Source of the DNA: Sphaerochaetaceae bacterium
GTDB lineage: Bacteria; Spirochaetota; Spirochaetia; Sphaerochaetales; Sphaerochaetaceae
NCBI GenBank assembly: GCA_023231265.1
Contig: JALNVT010000054.1
Location: 1-12,827 of the forward strand
DNA: 12,827 nt
Direction: 5' to 3'
The notes under the pieces are model-generated. The model had not been told where the DNA came from and searched no databases. It worked only from the letters and a program-made list of their open reading frames with translations. A program made the translations under genes and the position numbers. Below, in pieces: positions 1 to 6,805 of the stretch; position 1 is the first letter of the stretch, and every line of letters begins with the position of its first letter.

Positions 1-566
1 ACACCAATAATTCTATTATCTTCATCAACATCAAAATCGAGTACAAATAATGATAAAGTCTGTTCAGACTCTTTGAAGTAAATTCTCAAGTCTTCTGCAA
101 GGTTACCTTTTTGAAGCATAACTTGACCTTTGAATGGTGTTTTTGAACCTTCAAGAATCTTTGATATTGAAAGAAAACCTGGACCATAAATTGGATCTGT
201 ATCAACAGGGAATTTCTCTTCCATTCCAAAATTGGTGTTCTTTAAATAGCCTCTAACAGCTCCACTTGCCCAAGCTTCTGTATATATACCGCCAACAGGG
301 CCTCCACATTCAACATTCAATTGGATTCTATCGTTTCCTTTTACTGTTGATGCAAGCAATGCAGATGCAAGATATGCTTCACCTAAAGTGAAAGCTTCTG
401 TTATGTCTAATTCGTAGTTAGATCTTACTTGATTTATCATCTCTGTAGCACCAATTACAGTTGCTCTAACTTTATTGTTGTCTAGTAGAAAGATATCTTT
501 TCCGTCCGGCACAATTGCCTTTAAGTGATTGTTTAATTTAGTATCATTTATTTTTGTTTTTAACAT
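1..566 (-). CDS. hslO: 33 kDa redox-regulated chaperone Hsp33, N-terminal part (truncated by window edge)
   Basis: Hsp33 is a cytoplasmic holdase chaperone switched on by oxidation; it binds unfolding proteins during oxidative and heat stress. I translated the minus strand from the ATG at 566: 188 complete codons are present. Family landmarks are a DGKDIF...KVRA start, the helical stretch around FTLGEAYLASALLAST followed by VKGNDRIQLN, the GGPVGGIYTEAWASGAVRGY segment, and GQVMLQKGNLAEDLRIYF followed by KESEQT. These match the order of motifs in the Hsp33 core domain. The C-terminal zinc-binding redox switch, with its four cysteines, lies outside the window, so its presence cannot be confirmed. 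The wording of the N-terminus resembles spirochaete versions as I recall them. There is no Shine-Dalgarno sequence before the ATG, and a promoter-like pair places the predicted transcript start at or next to it (separate entry). It is divergent from the gene at 1006. Confidence 0.88.
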   Translation of the reverse strand, partial: MLKTKINDTKLNNHLKAIVPDGKDIFLLDNNKVRATVIGATEMINQVRSNYELDITEAFTLGEAYLASALLASTVKGNDRIQLNVECGGPVGGIYTEAWASGAVRGYLKNTNFGMEEKFPVDTDPIYGPGFLSISKILEGSKTPFKGQVMLQKGNLAEDLRIYFKESEQTLSLFVLDFDVDEDNRIIG

Positions 567-572
567 GATGCT

Positions 573-601
573 AAGATAGTTATATTTTTAAAAAGTGGCA
601 A
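573..601 (-). promoter_or_regulatory. Candidate sigma-70-type promoter for hslO, possibly leaderless
   Basis: On the minus strand TTGCCA (596-601) is followed after exactly 17 bp by TATCTT (573-578). Only six bases separate this -10-like hexamer from the ATG at 566, so transcription would begin at or beside the start codon. The lack of any purine-rich ribosome-binding site before the ATG is consistent with a leaderless message. Such matches are common by chance in AT-rich DNA, so this is a candidate only. Confidence 0.4.
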
Positions 602-873
602 GTATGGGATGTCTTAATTATTTGAAATAGAGTAATTATTTACAGTTAAAAACTTTATACATTTTAAGTATTTGATATAAAGCTTTAAAAATCATCATAA
701 ATTTTGTTACATATGTCCCGTATTGTTGATTATAACATTTATAAAGACTTTTTTTGTTTGTAATCATTCTTTTATAATTTCTTAATTTGCATAAGTTTGT
801 CCTTGAATAAAGGTAGGATTGGTAGCTGAAATGAATAGATTTTCATAAAAGAAACATTATTGACATGTTTTGT

Positions 874-889
874 AACAAATGTAGTGCCA
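874..889 (-). promoter_or_regulatory. Weak sigma-54-like -24/-12 element pointing toward hslO
   Basis: Read on the minus strand this is TGGCACTACATTTGTT. The -24 part TGGCAC is a full match to the RpoN consensus, and TTG lies at the right distance for the -12 part, but the usually invariant GC reads GT. It points to lower coordinates, about 300 bp before the hslO start. It draws attention because a sigma-54 activator is encoded in the same window. The imperfect -12 makes it doubtful. Confidence 0.18.
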
Positions 890-919
890 AATGTATTAAA
901 AAAAAGAATATTTAGTACA

Positions 920-948
920 TTGTCATTGAAAATAATAGGAATTACACT
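920..948 (+). promoter_or_regulatory. Candidate sigma-70-type promoter for the SDR/efflux gene cluster
   Basis: TTGTCA (920-925) and TACACT (943-948) are separated by 17 bp. A start about seven bases further on would give a leader of about 50 bases before the ATG at 1006. It is the best-spaced pair I find before the cluster. The downstream genes follow with gaps of at most 39 bp, so this could serve all seven. It is a pattern match only. Confidence 0.35.
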
Positions 949-1005
949 CATAATATAAGAAAGTTTTTTATTTTAAAATTTTATGATAAATAATAAGTTG
1001 GAGTT

Positions 1006-1713
1006 ATGAAAAAAAACGTTGTACTGATTACAGGAGGCGCCACCAGATTGGCTAAAGAAATTGCTATTTCTTTGACTGAGAATAATTATTTGGTTGTGGT
1101 TCATTATAACAGTTCCAAAAAAGAGGCTATAAATCTAAAAGAGAGCTTAGGTGATAAATGTGAAATTATTCAATATGATTTCCTATCTAATCATACCAAG
1201 TCCTTTTTTAATGATGTCTTAAATATATTTGGAAGGCTTGATTATATAATCAATGCAGCATCTATTTTTACCAAACAAGGTTTGGATGAAATAGATGATG
1301 AGCTGTTGATAAAATACAACGTAATTCATTCTTATGTACCATTGCTCCTCACAAATTATCTATATGAAGACTTGCTTAAAAAGGAAAGGATTGGAGCGGT
1401 TATAAATATAACTGATGCTGGACTTGAAAATCCAAGCCTCAATCGTGTTCCATATTATCTCTCAAAAGAGAGTTTATCATTTCAAACAAGATTGCTAGCA
1501 AAAGAATTATCTCCAATAGTGCGAGTTAATGAAATAGCTCCAGGTCTAATAATGGCAAGCCATGCAGATAAAAGTTATTTTTCAAAAATGGAAACAAAAA
1601 ATAAGATGGGAATCGGTAACAGCTATGATATAATTAATACCATCTTATATTTGCTTAAGGCAAACTATGTTACTGGTGAAAAAATAAAAGTAGATGGTGG
1701 TTTGTACTTTTAA
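1006..1713 (+). CDS. SDR-family oxidoreductase, FolM/PTR1-like (dihydromonapterin/dihydrofolate or pteridine reductase)
   Basis: This 235-residue Rossmann-fold enzyme probably reduces a pterin with NADPH in the cytoplasm. The cofactor loop is TGGATRLA (residues 9-16), with Arg14 as in the TGxxxRxG form of PTR1 and FolM; the last glycine is alanine here. HYNSS (32-36) resembles the PTR1 HYHRS segment. NAAS (82-85) is the SDR NAG-like motif. In place of the usual catalytic Ser there is Asp136 (ITDA), followed 13 residues later by Tyr149 and then Lys153, the same D-Y-K spacing as PTR1 (Asp181, Tyr194, Lys198) and FolM. RVNEIAPGLI and the C-terminal YVTGEKIKVDGG also match FolM. The length is normal. 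GGAG lies only two bases before the ATG, unusually close, but the start is fixed by the first beta strand. It is the first gene of the plus-strand cluster, 39 bp before the TolC-like gene. A link to efflux is not obvious. Exact substrate uncertain. Confidence 0.82.
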   Translation: MKKNVVLITGGATRLAKEIAISLTENNYLVVVHYNSSKKEAINLKESLGDKCEIIQYDFLSNHTKSFFNDVLNIFGRLDYIINAASIFTKQGLDEIDDELLIKYNVIHSYVPLLLTNYLYEDLLKKERIGAVINITDAGLENPSLNRVPYYLSKESLSFQTRLLAKELSPIVRVNEIAPGLIMASHADKSYFSKMETKNKMGIGNSYDIINTILYLLKANYVTGEKIKVDGGLYF

Positions 1714-1738
1714 GAAGGTATGAATCATTAAAAATAAT

Positions 1739-1755
1739 GGAGGATTATTATTTTG
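1739..1755 (+). promoter_or_regulatory. Ribosome-binding site that fixes a TTG start
   Basis: GGAGG (1739-1743) lies nine bases before the TTG at 1753, and no in-frame ATG or GTG lies near it. The GGAGG is flanked by AATAAT (1733-1738) and ATTATT (1744-1749), a perfect 6-bp inverted repeat that would put the ribosome-binding site in a five-base loop. An all A-U stem of this size is weak, so any regulatory effect is speculative. Confidence 0.6.
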
Positions 1756-3249
1756 AATTCTAAAACTAGAAAACCAGCTGTTGCTCTGTTGATAGCTTTT
1801 TCTCTGACTCTTCCTGCATACAGTGAATCTCTATCGAGTCTTTTAACGGCTGCTCAGAAAAATAGTGAAGCTATATCAACATTGGAAGTAAATAGACAGC
1901 AGTCATTGCTTACAATTGAAATGAACGATATAGGTAGACAAACTTCCTATACAATAAACCCTTCACTGAAAAGCTCATATTCAAACACTGAAAATGTAAA
2001 TACATATAACTTTGTTGGAGAATCAGGAAATTTGGTATCTATAACAATTCCTGGAGTTCGCGAGAGCTCTGATCCAAATGCTATGCTTGATGATACTCAT
2101 CTTTATTTAAATAGTGATTTTGTAGTCATAAATGATCATGAGGACAATTCTTTTTATTATGGAATAAACCCATCAATAGCATTGGATCATACATTCCTGT
2201 TCGGTCAATACAACACAAAAGAAAGTGATATAACAAAACAAATAAATATTTTGACTGTAAATCAATCATATGAAAGTGGTGTTTTGAATTACAAAAAAAC
2301 AGCACTTGGTTATATCAGATCTATTATAAGCAATACTAAAGACCAAGAATCTGTCCAAAATTCTATTGATGATATGGAAACTACAATACAGAACAAGCTT
2401 GATCTTGAGATGTACACAAAAGATACAGTCGCATATAAATCAGATTTGATAAGTCTTACCAATTTGAAGAACAGTTTGATTAATTTAAAAGCTCAGAAAG
2501 AATCTCTTCTGACTAGATTCAAAGATTATGCAGGAACTGATTATGTTGATATTGATGATATAGAATTACCTGAATTGGAAATTAAGACTTCTAATGAAGA
2601 CAGTCTTTCAGTTCAACTTGCTAAGTTAAAACTTCAGCTTGCTCAGAACAACATTGATGAAGTCAATAATGAAGCAAATAGAAGCTCTTTAACAGTAAAT
2701 GGTGAAATCGCTACAAATCAAAACTCATATAGTTATGATACAACATATACAGAAAAGTATAATAGTGATTACAAAGGCCGTGTTGGCGCTTCATACTTGG
2801 CTGATAAAGTAGGATTATCTGGTTATGCATCCATAACATCTACATATGATGGTTCTACTTGGTCTTATGTTCCATCTTTAACAATAAGTGGTAAATGGAG
2901 CAATGATACAACAAAGAGACAGGATGTGATCATCAATAAAAAGAATTCAAATGCTTTGATTGTTGCACAGAGTGAATTGAATACTACAATTTCGGATGAT
3001 ACTTATAACAGAATAAAGGTTCAAAGTGATGCAGATTCTTGGAAATTTAAATATTCTCAAATTAAGGATAGTTTGGAAATTTCTAAAGAGCAGGTTGAAT
3101 TGGATAAACAGATGTTGGAACTGGGGCTGAAAAGCCAATCAGAATTAGATACCACAGTATTTAATTACGAACAATTGAAATATGATGAATTGACATGCCT
3201 AATTGATGGTTGGTTGGTTTCACTAGATATAGAATCATTAAATCTATAA
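1753..3249 (+). CDS. TolC-like outer-membrane efflux protein
   Basis: A 498-residue outer-membrane channel that would connect an inner-membrane transporter to the outside. The TTG start is supported by GGAGG nine bases upstream and gives a good signal peptide: basic MNSKTRK, a hydrophobic core to about residue 20, and a likely signal peptidase I cut after PAYS (residue 24). The mature protein has the duplicated TolC/OEP layout: helical stretches (about 25-60, 155-260, 285-312 and 405-485) separated by two beta-rich, Ser/Thr/Tyr/Asn-rich segments (about 65-155 and 313-385) that should form barrel strands and surface loops. The last helix ends with a repeat-like LELGLKSQSELDT, typical of OEP helices. 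No lipobox cysteine follows the signal, so it is not a lipoprotein. The 13-bp gap to the adaptor gene and the following MacB-like pair make the functional assignment firm, although the sequence itself is divergent. Confidence 0.85.
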   Translation: MNSKTRKPAVALLIAFSLTLPAYSESLSSLLTAAQKNSEAISTLEVNRQQSLLTIEMNDIGRQTSYTINPSLKSSYSNTENVNTYNFVGESGNLVSITIPGVRESSDPNAMLDDTHLYLNSDFVVINDHEDNSFYYGINPSIALDHTFLFGQYNTKESDITKQINILTVNQSYESGVLNYKKTALGYIRSIISNTKDQESVQNSIDDMETTIQNKLDLEMYTKDTVAYKSDLISLTNLKNSLINLKAQKESLLTRFKDYAGTDYVDIDDIELPELEIKTSNEDSLSVQLAKLKLQLAQNNIDEVNNEANRSSLTVNGEIATNQNSYSYDTTYTEKYNSDYKGRVGASYLADKVGLSGYASITSTYDGSTWSYVPSLTISGKWSNDTTKRQDVIINKKNSNALIVAQSELNTTISDDTYNRIKVQSDADSWKFKYSQIKDSLEISKEQVELDKQMLELGLKSQSELDTTVFNYEQLKYDELTCLIDGWLVSLDIESLNL

Positions 3250-3262
3250 AAAGGGGTTAGAT

Positions 3263-6115
3263 ATGAATAAGCGTATAAGAAACAAAAAAGAAAAAATGCG
3301 TTTGGCAAATTTAAATGAAGATGAATTTGACCAGACTTTCACTGATATGGACAATGATGATGAAGGTGATGGAAAACTAACCCAAACTCAAGAAGAATTG
3401 CAAAAAGCTGCAGCAAAAAAAGCTCATGAAGAGGCAATCGCTGGTCGTGAGAGAGCTGCTCGTCAGATAGCTTTGGAAAAAGCAGAAGAAGCTAGAAAAG
3501 GCGAGGAGCAGGCAAAACAATTTGCAGAAAAGAATGGTTTGTTAGAAGAAAAAGAAAGAATTGCTTCAAAAGAAGCTGCTCATCTAAAAGCTGTTGAATA
3601 TGAACGTATTGCACTTGAAGAAGAGAAAGCTAAAGAAGCCGAAGCTCTTGCACTTGAAGAAGAGAGAGCTAAAGAAGCCGAAGCTCTTGCACTTGAGGAA
3701 GAGAAAGCTAAGGAAGCCGAACGTCTTGCACTTGAGGAAGAGAAAGCTAAGGAAGCTGAACGTCTTGCACTTGAAGAAGAAAATGACAGAAATGCAGAAA
3801 TAGCTCGACAGGATGCTGAAGAAAGAGAAAGAAGAGAAAATCAGAGAATAGATGATCTAGAAAGAGAGAAGATAAGAGTTGCTGAACAAGATACTCTTAT
3901 TGAAGAAGCTTTAAAAGATCAACCTAAAAAGAAGCTTGATGATATCTTGGTAGATGATGTTGATTTTGATGATCCTGATGTATTGAAGAGTGCTTTAGTT
4001 GATGAACTTGAAGACAGCAGTGATTCTGATTTTTACGATGATGACCGACTTCAGAGAAGATTGGATGATGAAATTATCAACCTTCAAAAATTAAAGAAGG
4101 CTCAGGAAGTTGATGATTATGATGAAATTCCCAATGAAATAATCATTAATGCAAAACCATCTGATACTGTTTTCACCAATGAAAAGAATAACGAAGAAAT
4201 GAATAGTTCAACAGCGGATGATAAGGCAAACAAGTCTGATCAGGTTGATGAACGAGCTGCTGCGATTAATTATGATGGTGAGAAACTTCAAAAATATCTT
4301 GATGATGAAATTGAAAACATTGAAGAGATGCAACAAGAAAGAGCTGATGCAAAACTTGATTATATTGAAAGAGAGAAAATCAGACAAAATGAGCAATCAA
4401 AACTACTGGCTGAATCATTTTTATTGCATGCTCAGAAAGCAAGTAAAGATTCTCATGAAGTTCCTCAAGAGGAAGTTTATCCCGAGGGAAGAAATCAAGA
4501 AATTCATTCAGATGAATCAGTTGAAGAAAATAAAGCAGGTCATTTGGATGAATCTGGTATTGAAATAGAAGCAGATTCAATATCTAAAGAAGAAACAGAA
4601 TCTAAAGAAGCAGAATCTAAAGAAGCAGAATCTAAAGAAGCAGAATCTAAAGAAGAAGAATCTAAAGAAGAGGATGACTCTAAAGAAGATGATGAAAAAC
4701 CAGCTGTTACAAGACAGTATGAAATAATAACCACTTCTTCAGGTGAGAAAAAATTCTTATTGATAAAAAGACCAGTTGTTTTAGATTCCAATAAAGATGT
4801 TAAGAATGAAAAGATCTCAAATGAAGAAGGTGCTGAAGATTCTAAACAGCCTGAAGCTGAGGTTTCTGATGGTTCTGGAATTAAGGTCAAAAAAGAAGAT
4901 GGTGTTGAATATGTTTATGTAAATGGAATTAAGATTGATTCCAGAAAGAAGGTTGTTGATTCTTTAGGTCTTGAAGCTAAAAAAGATGAGCACCAGAGCA
5001 TAACCAAAGAGGATATTTCTCCTGAAACTGAATTAGAAGATACTGAAACAACTGTCAGAAAAGAGTTGAAGAAAAAGAGCAGAAAGAAGAGAAGAAAAAG
5101 AATATTATTATGGATAATCTTGATCATTGTTTTTGTTGGTGGATCTTATCTTTATAATTATTACAACACAAATAGACATATGCCATGGACTGATGGAAAG
5201 GCTGATATAGCATCTCAAGTAACATATACTGAGGTAAAAGTTAAATCACAAGTGACATCTCCTGAAGTGGATATCAATGGCTCTCTTGAAGCTTACGACT
5301 TGCAAGAAGTTGTATTGAGAGCAGATGGTGCTATCACAAGTATCAACGTTGATGAAGGTGATGCTGTAAAGAAGGGTGATGTTCTTATAACAGTTGATGA
5401 TACAGATGAGCAGTATGTAATAGCAAATCTTAATTCAGAACTTAAGAGTGCAAAACTTACTGGTAATGCAAATAAAGTCAAATTGATTGAAATGCAGCTT
5501 GAAACAGCAAAGAACAATTTAGAGTACACAAAAGCTACTGCAAACTTTGATGGTGTTGTAGCTAGGCAGAATTGGACAATTGGTGATTATAACTCTTTAA
5601 CTTCTTCTGTAAATAAAAGCATGATTATTGCTGATCTTTCAAAGTTCAAAGCCACTGTTCAAATCGATGAAATTGATATTGGCTATATTGAAGAGAACTC
5701 AAAAGCTGAGTTAACCTTTGACTCACTACCTGGAACAGTTGTTGATGCATATGTATCAAGCATTCCTATGCTTGGTTATTATTCAAAACAAGGTTTTGGT
5801 GTTTTGGATGTTGAAATTACAATCCCCGATCCTCCTAAGAAACTTAAAACTGGATTTACCTTCTCAGGTAAAATTGAAAGCGGTAAGGAAGAGAGCATAA
5901 CTGTAGTAGATCAAGCAGCTATTGTTACCAGTGGAGATAAAACTATAGTCAAACAGAAAATGGCTGATGGCAGCATCAAAGATATTCCTGTAACAATTCG
6001 TTATTTAGGCGAGAATAAATGTCAAATCTTATCAGGCGATATTTATGTTGGTGATACTGTGGTGATTGAAAATTCAAAAACATTTGAGCAAGAAACAGCA
6101 GTTAATATTAACTAA
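3263..6115 (+). CDS. Membrane-anchored MacA/HlyD-like periplasmic adaptor with about 613-residue charged cytoplasmic N-terminal extension
   Basis: A 950-residue protein with a single membrane helix at about 614-631 (ILLWIILIIVFVGGSYLY), preceded by a strongly basic stretch (KKKSRKKRRKR) that orients the N-terminus inside. Outside lies a normal adaptor: first lipoyl half about 677-713 (ADGAITSINVDEGDAVKKGD), a short alpha-hairpin about 714-756, second lipoyl half from about 757 (FDGVVARQNWTIGD), then beta-barrel and membrane-proximal domains to residue 950. The extension (1-613) is very rich in Glu, Lys, Ala and Asp and is predicted helical or disordered. It contains four 13-residue repeats (118-169), LQ[RK]xLDDEI at 263-271 and 342-350, EREKIR at 200-205 and 369-374, an ESKEA repeat tract (441-478), and two small beta-like segments, YEIITTSSGEKKFLLIKRP (near 487) and VEYVYVNGIKIDSRKK (near 547). 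MacA-type adaptors are usually below 450 residues, so this is more than double the length. AAGGGG lies six bases before the ATG. The adaptor role is secure; the role of the extension is unknown. Confidence 0.85.
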   Translation: MNKRIRNKKEKMRLANLNEDEFDQTFTDMDNDDEGDGKLTQTQEELQKAAAKKAHEEAIAGRERAARQIALEKAEEARKGEEQAKQFAEKNGLLEEKERIASKEAAHLKAVEYERIALEEEKAKEAEALALEEERAKEAEALALEEEKAKEAERLALEEEKAKEAERLALEEENDRNAEIARQDAEERERRENQRIDDLEREKIRVAEQDTLIEEALKDQPKKKLDDILVDDVDFDDPDVLKSALVDELEDSSDSDFYDDDRLQRRLDDEIINLQKLKKAQEVDDYDEIPNEIIINAKPSDTVFTNEKNNEEMNSSTADDKANKSDQVDERAAAINYDGEKLQKYLDDEIENIEEMQQERADAKLDYIEREKIRQNEQSKLLAESFLLHAQKASKDSHEVPQEEVYPEGRNQEIHSDESVEENKAGHLDESGIEIEADSISKEETESKEAESKEAESKEAESKEEESKEEDDSKEDDEKPAVTRQYEIITTSSGEKKFLLIKRPVVLDSNKDVKNEKISNEEGAEDSKQPEAEVSDGSGIKVKKEDGVEYVYVNGIKIDSRKKVVDSLGLEAKKDEHQSITKEDISPETELEDTETTVRKELKKKSRKKRRKRILLWIILIIVFVGGSYLYNYYNTNRHMPWTDGKADIASQVTYTEVKVKSQVTSPEVDINGSLEAYDLQEVVLRADGAITSINVDEGDAVKKGDVLITVDDTDEQYVIANLNSELKSAKLTGNANKVKLIEMQLETAKNNLEYTKATANFDGVVARQNWTIGDYNSLTSSVNKSMIIADLSKFKATVQIDEIDIGYIEENSKAELTFDSLPGTVVDAYVSSIPMLGYYSKQGFGVLDVEITIPDPPKKLKTGFTFSGKIESGKEESITVVDQAAIVTSGDKTIVKQKMADGSIKDIPVTIRYLGENKCQILSGDIYVGDTVVIENSKTFEQETAVNIN
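3614..3769 (+). repeat. Four tandem 39-bp repeats inside the adaptor gene
   Basis: Each unit encodes LEEEKAKEAE followed by ALA or RLA, 13 residues. The four copies are in frame, and a fifth partial copy (LEEEN) begins at 3770. Copies 1 and 2 share AEALA and copies 3 and 4 share AERLA, and the base sequences are nearly identical within each pair. This suggests recent duplication. The unit has a heptad-like charged pattern suited to a long single helix or coiled coil. Confidence 0.9.
4583..4693 (+). repeat. 15-bp (ESKEA) tandem repeat tract inside the adaptor gene
   Basis: A run of in-frame units built on TCTAAAGAAGCAGAA (SKEAE). An 18-bp first variant (SKEETE) is followed by three identical SKEAE units, then SKEEE, SKEEDD and SKEDD. 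It is highly acidic and probably disordered or helical. Identical adjacent copies make it prone to slippage, and a change by whole units would keep the frame. Confidence 0.88.
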
Positions 6116-6124
6116 GGGATTATG

Positions 6125-6805
6125 ATGTCTAAAAGTGTAATATATTTAGAAAATGTAAAAAGATATTATGTGGTAGGTGATTTCTGTGTAAAAGCTCTTG
6201 ATGGTGTTTCTTTGAACATCAACAGGGGTGAGTTCACATCAATCATGGGCCCATCTGGCAGTGGAAAGAGCACAATGATGAATTTAATTGGGTGTCTTGA
6301 TACTGCAACAAGTGGTCTCATTAAGATTGATGGTGAGAGTACAAAAGGCATGAATGAAACTGAGCTTGCATATATCAGAAATAAAAAAGTTGGTTTTGTA
6401 TTCCAGCAGTTCAACCTGCTTGGAAGAAAAACTGCTCTAAGCAATGTTGAAACTCCTCTTCTTTATGCAGGGATAAGTCCCAAGCGTAGAAAAGAGATGG
6501 CAATGGATGCTTTGGAAATTGTAGGTCTCAAAGATAGAATGAAACACAAACCAACAGAATTATCTGGTGGTCAGAAACAGAGAGTTGCTATTGCAAGAGC
6601 GATTGTAACAGACCCTTCAATAATACTAGCAGATGAACCAACAGGTGCTCTTGATACCAAAACAGGTGGGCAAATAATGGAATTGTTTGAATCTCTCAAT
6701 CTGCAGGGCAGAACAGTTGTGTTTGTAACTCATGATGTGAAACTTGGAAACATGTGCAATCGTCAGATACATCTTAGAGATGGCAAAATAGTGGAGGAAT
6801 ACTGA
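6125..6805 (+). CDS. MacB/LolD-type ABC transporter ATP-binding protein
   Basis: The ATPase subunit of the efflux system, cytoplasmic and working as a dimer with the downstream permease. Counting from the first of two adjacent ATGs (6122), the motifs are: Walker A GPSGSGKST (43-51), Q-loop FQQF near 95, signature LSGGQKQR (147-154), Walker B IILADE (167-172), D-loop GALD and the H-loop His204 (FVTHD). MacB/LolD family features include the FTSIMGPSGSGKSTMMNLIG opening and the FNLLGRKTALSNVE segment. I prefer the second ATG (6125), because GGGA at 6116-6119 is two bases from the first but five from the second. The protein is then 226 residues, standard for a stand-alone ATPase of this class. 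The gene starts about 9 bp after the adaptor stop and its stop overlaps the permease start by one base, so translation is probably coupled. Confidence 0.93.
   Translation: MSKSVIYLENVKRYYVVGDFCVKALDGVSLNINRGEFTSIMGPSGSGKSTMMNLIGCLDTATSGLIKIDGESTKGMNETELAYIRNKKVGFVFQQFNLLGRKTALSNVETPLLYAGISPKRRKEMAMDALEIVGLKDRMKHKPTELSGGQKQRVAIARAIVTDPSIILADEPTGALDTKTGGQIMELFESLNLQGRTVVFVTHDVKLGNMCNRQIHLRDGKIVEEY

Larger units (their letters stand above)
567..1005. other. Divergent intergenic region between hslO and the SDR gene
   Basis: These 439 bases are strongly AT-rich and hold no credible gene, tRNA or strong terminator hairpin. Each strand has only very short open frames (24 codons or fewer) without a good ribosome-binding site. 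What can be supported is a promoter-like pair for each flanking gene and one sigma-54-like element on the minus strand (874-889). TTGACA at 860-865 lacks a good partner: at 16 bp there is only TAGTGC. The length leaves room for regulator binding, but I see no convincing operator palindrome. Confidence 0.6.

Noticed and set aside
763..837. A 24-codon minus-strand frame (MKIYSFQLPILPLFKDKL...) between the divergent genes
   Set aside because: No Shine-Dalgarno at its first ATG; an AAGGA lies only before an internal ATG that leaves six codons. Chance is the simpler explanation.
3594..3803. Plus-strand open frame of 69 codons, rich in Lys, Leu and Arg, inside the adaptor repeats
   Set aside because: It is the 39-bp repeat read in another frame; it has no ribosome-binding site and lies wholly inside a well-supported gene.
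4218..4568. Plus-strand open frame of 116 codons overlapping the adaptor
   Set aside because: Shifted frame of the same gene with Lys/Asn/Met-rich composition and no recognisable domain or ribosome-binding site.
3614..4693. Tandem repeats as a CRISPR array
   Set aside because: The repeats are contiguous with no spacers and keep the reading frame of a long protein.
4540..4890. Minus-strand open frame of 116 codons with Ser-Leu-Asp repeats
   Set aside because: It is the antisense reading of the ESKEA tract; stop-free because of biased codon composition, with no start signals.
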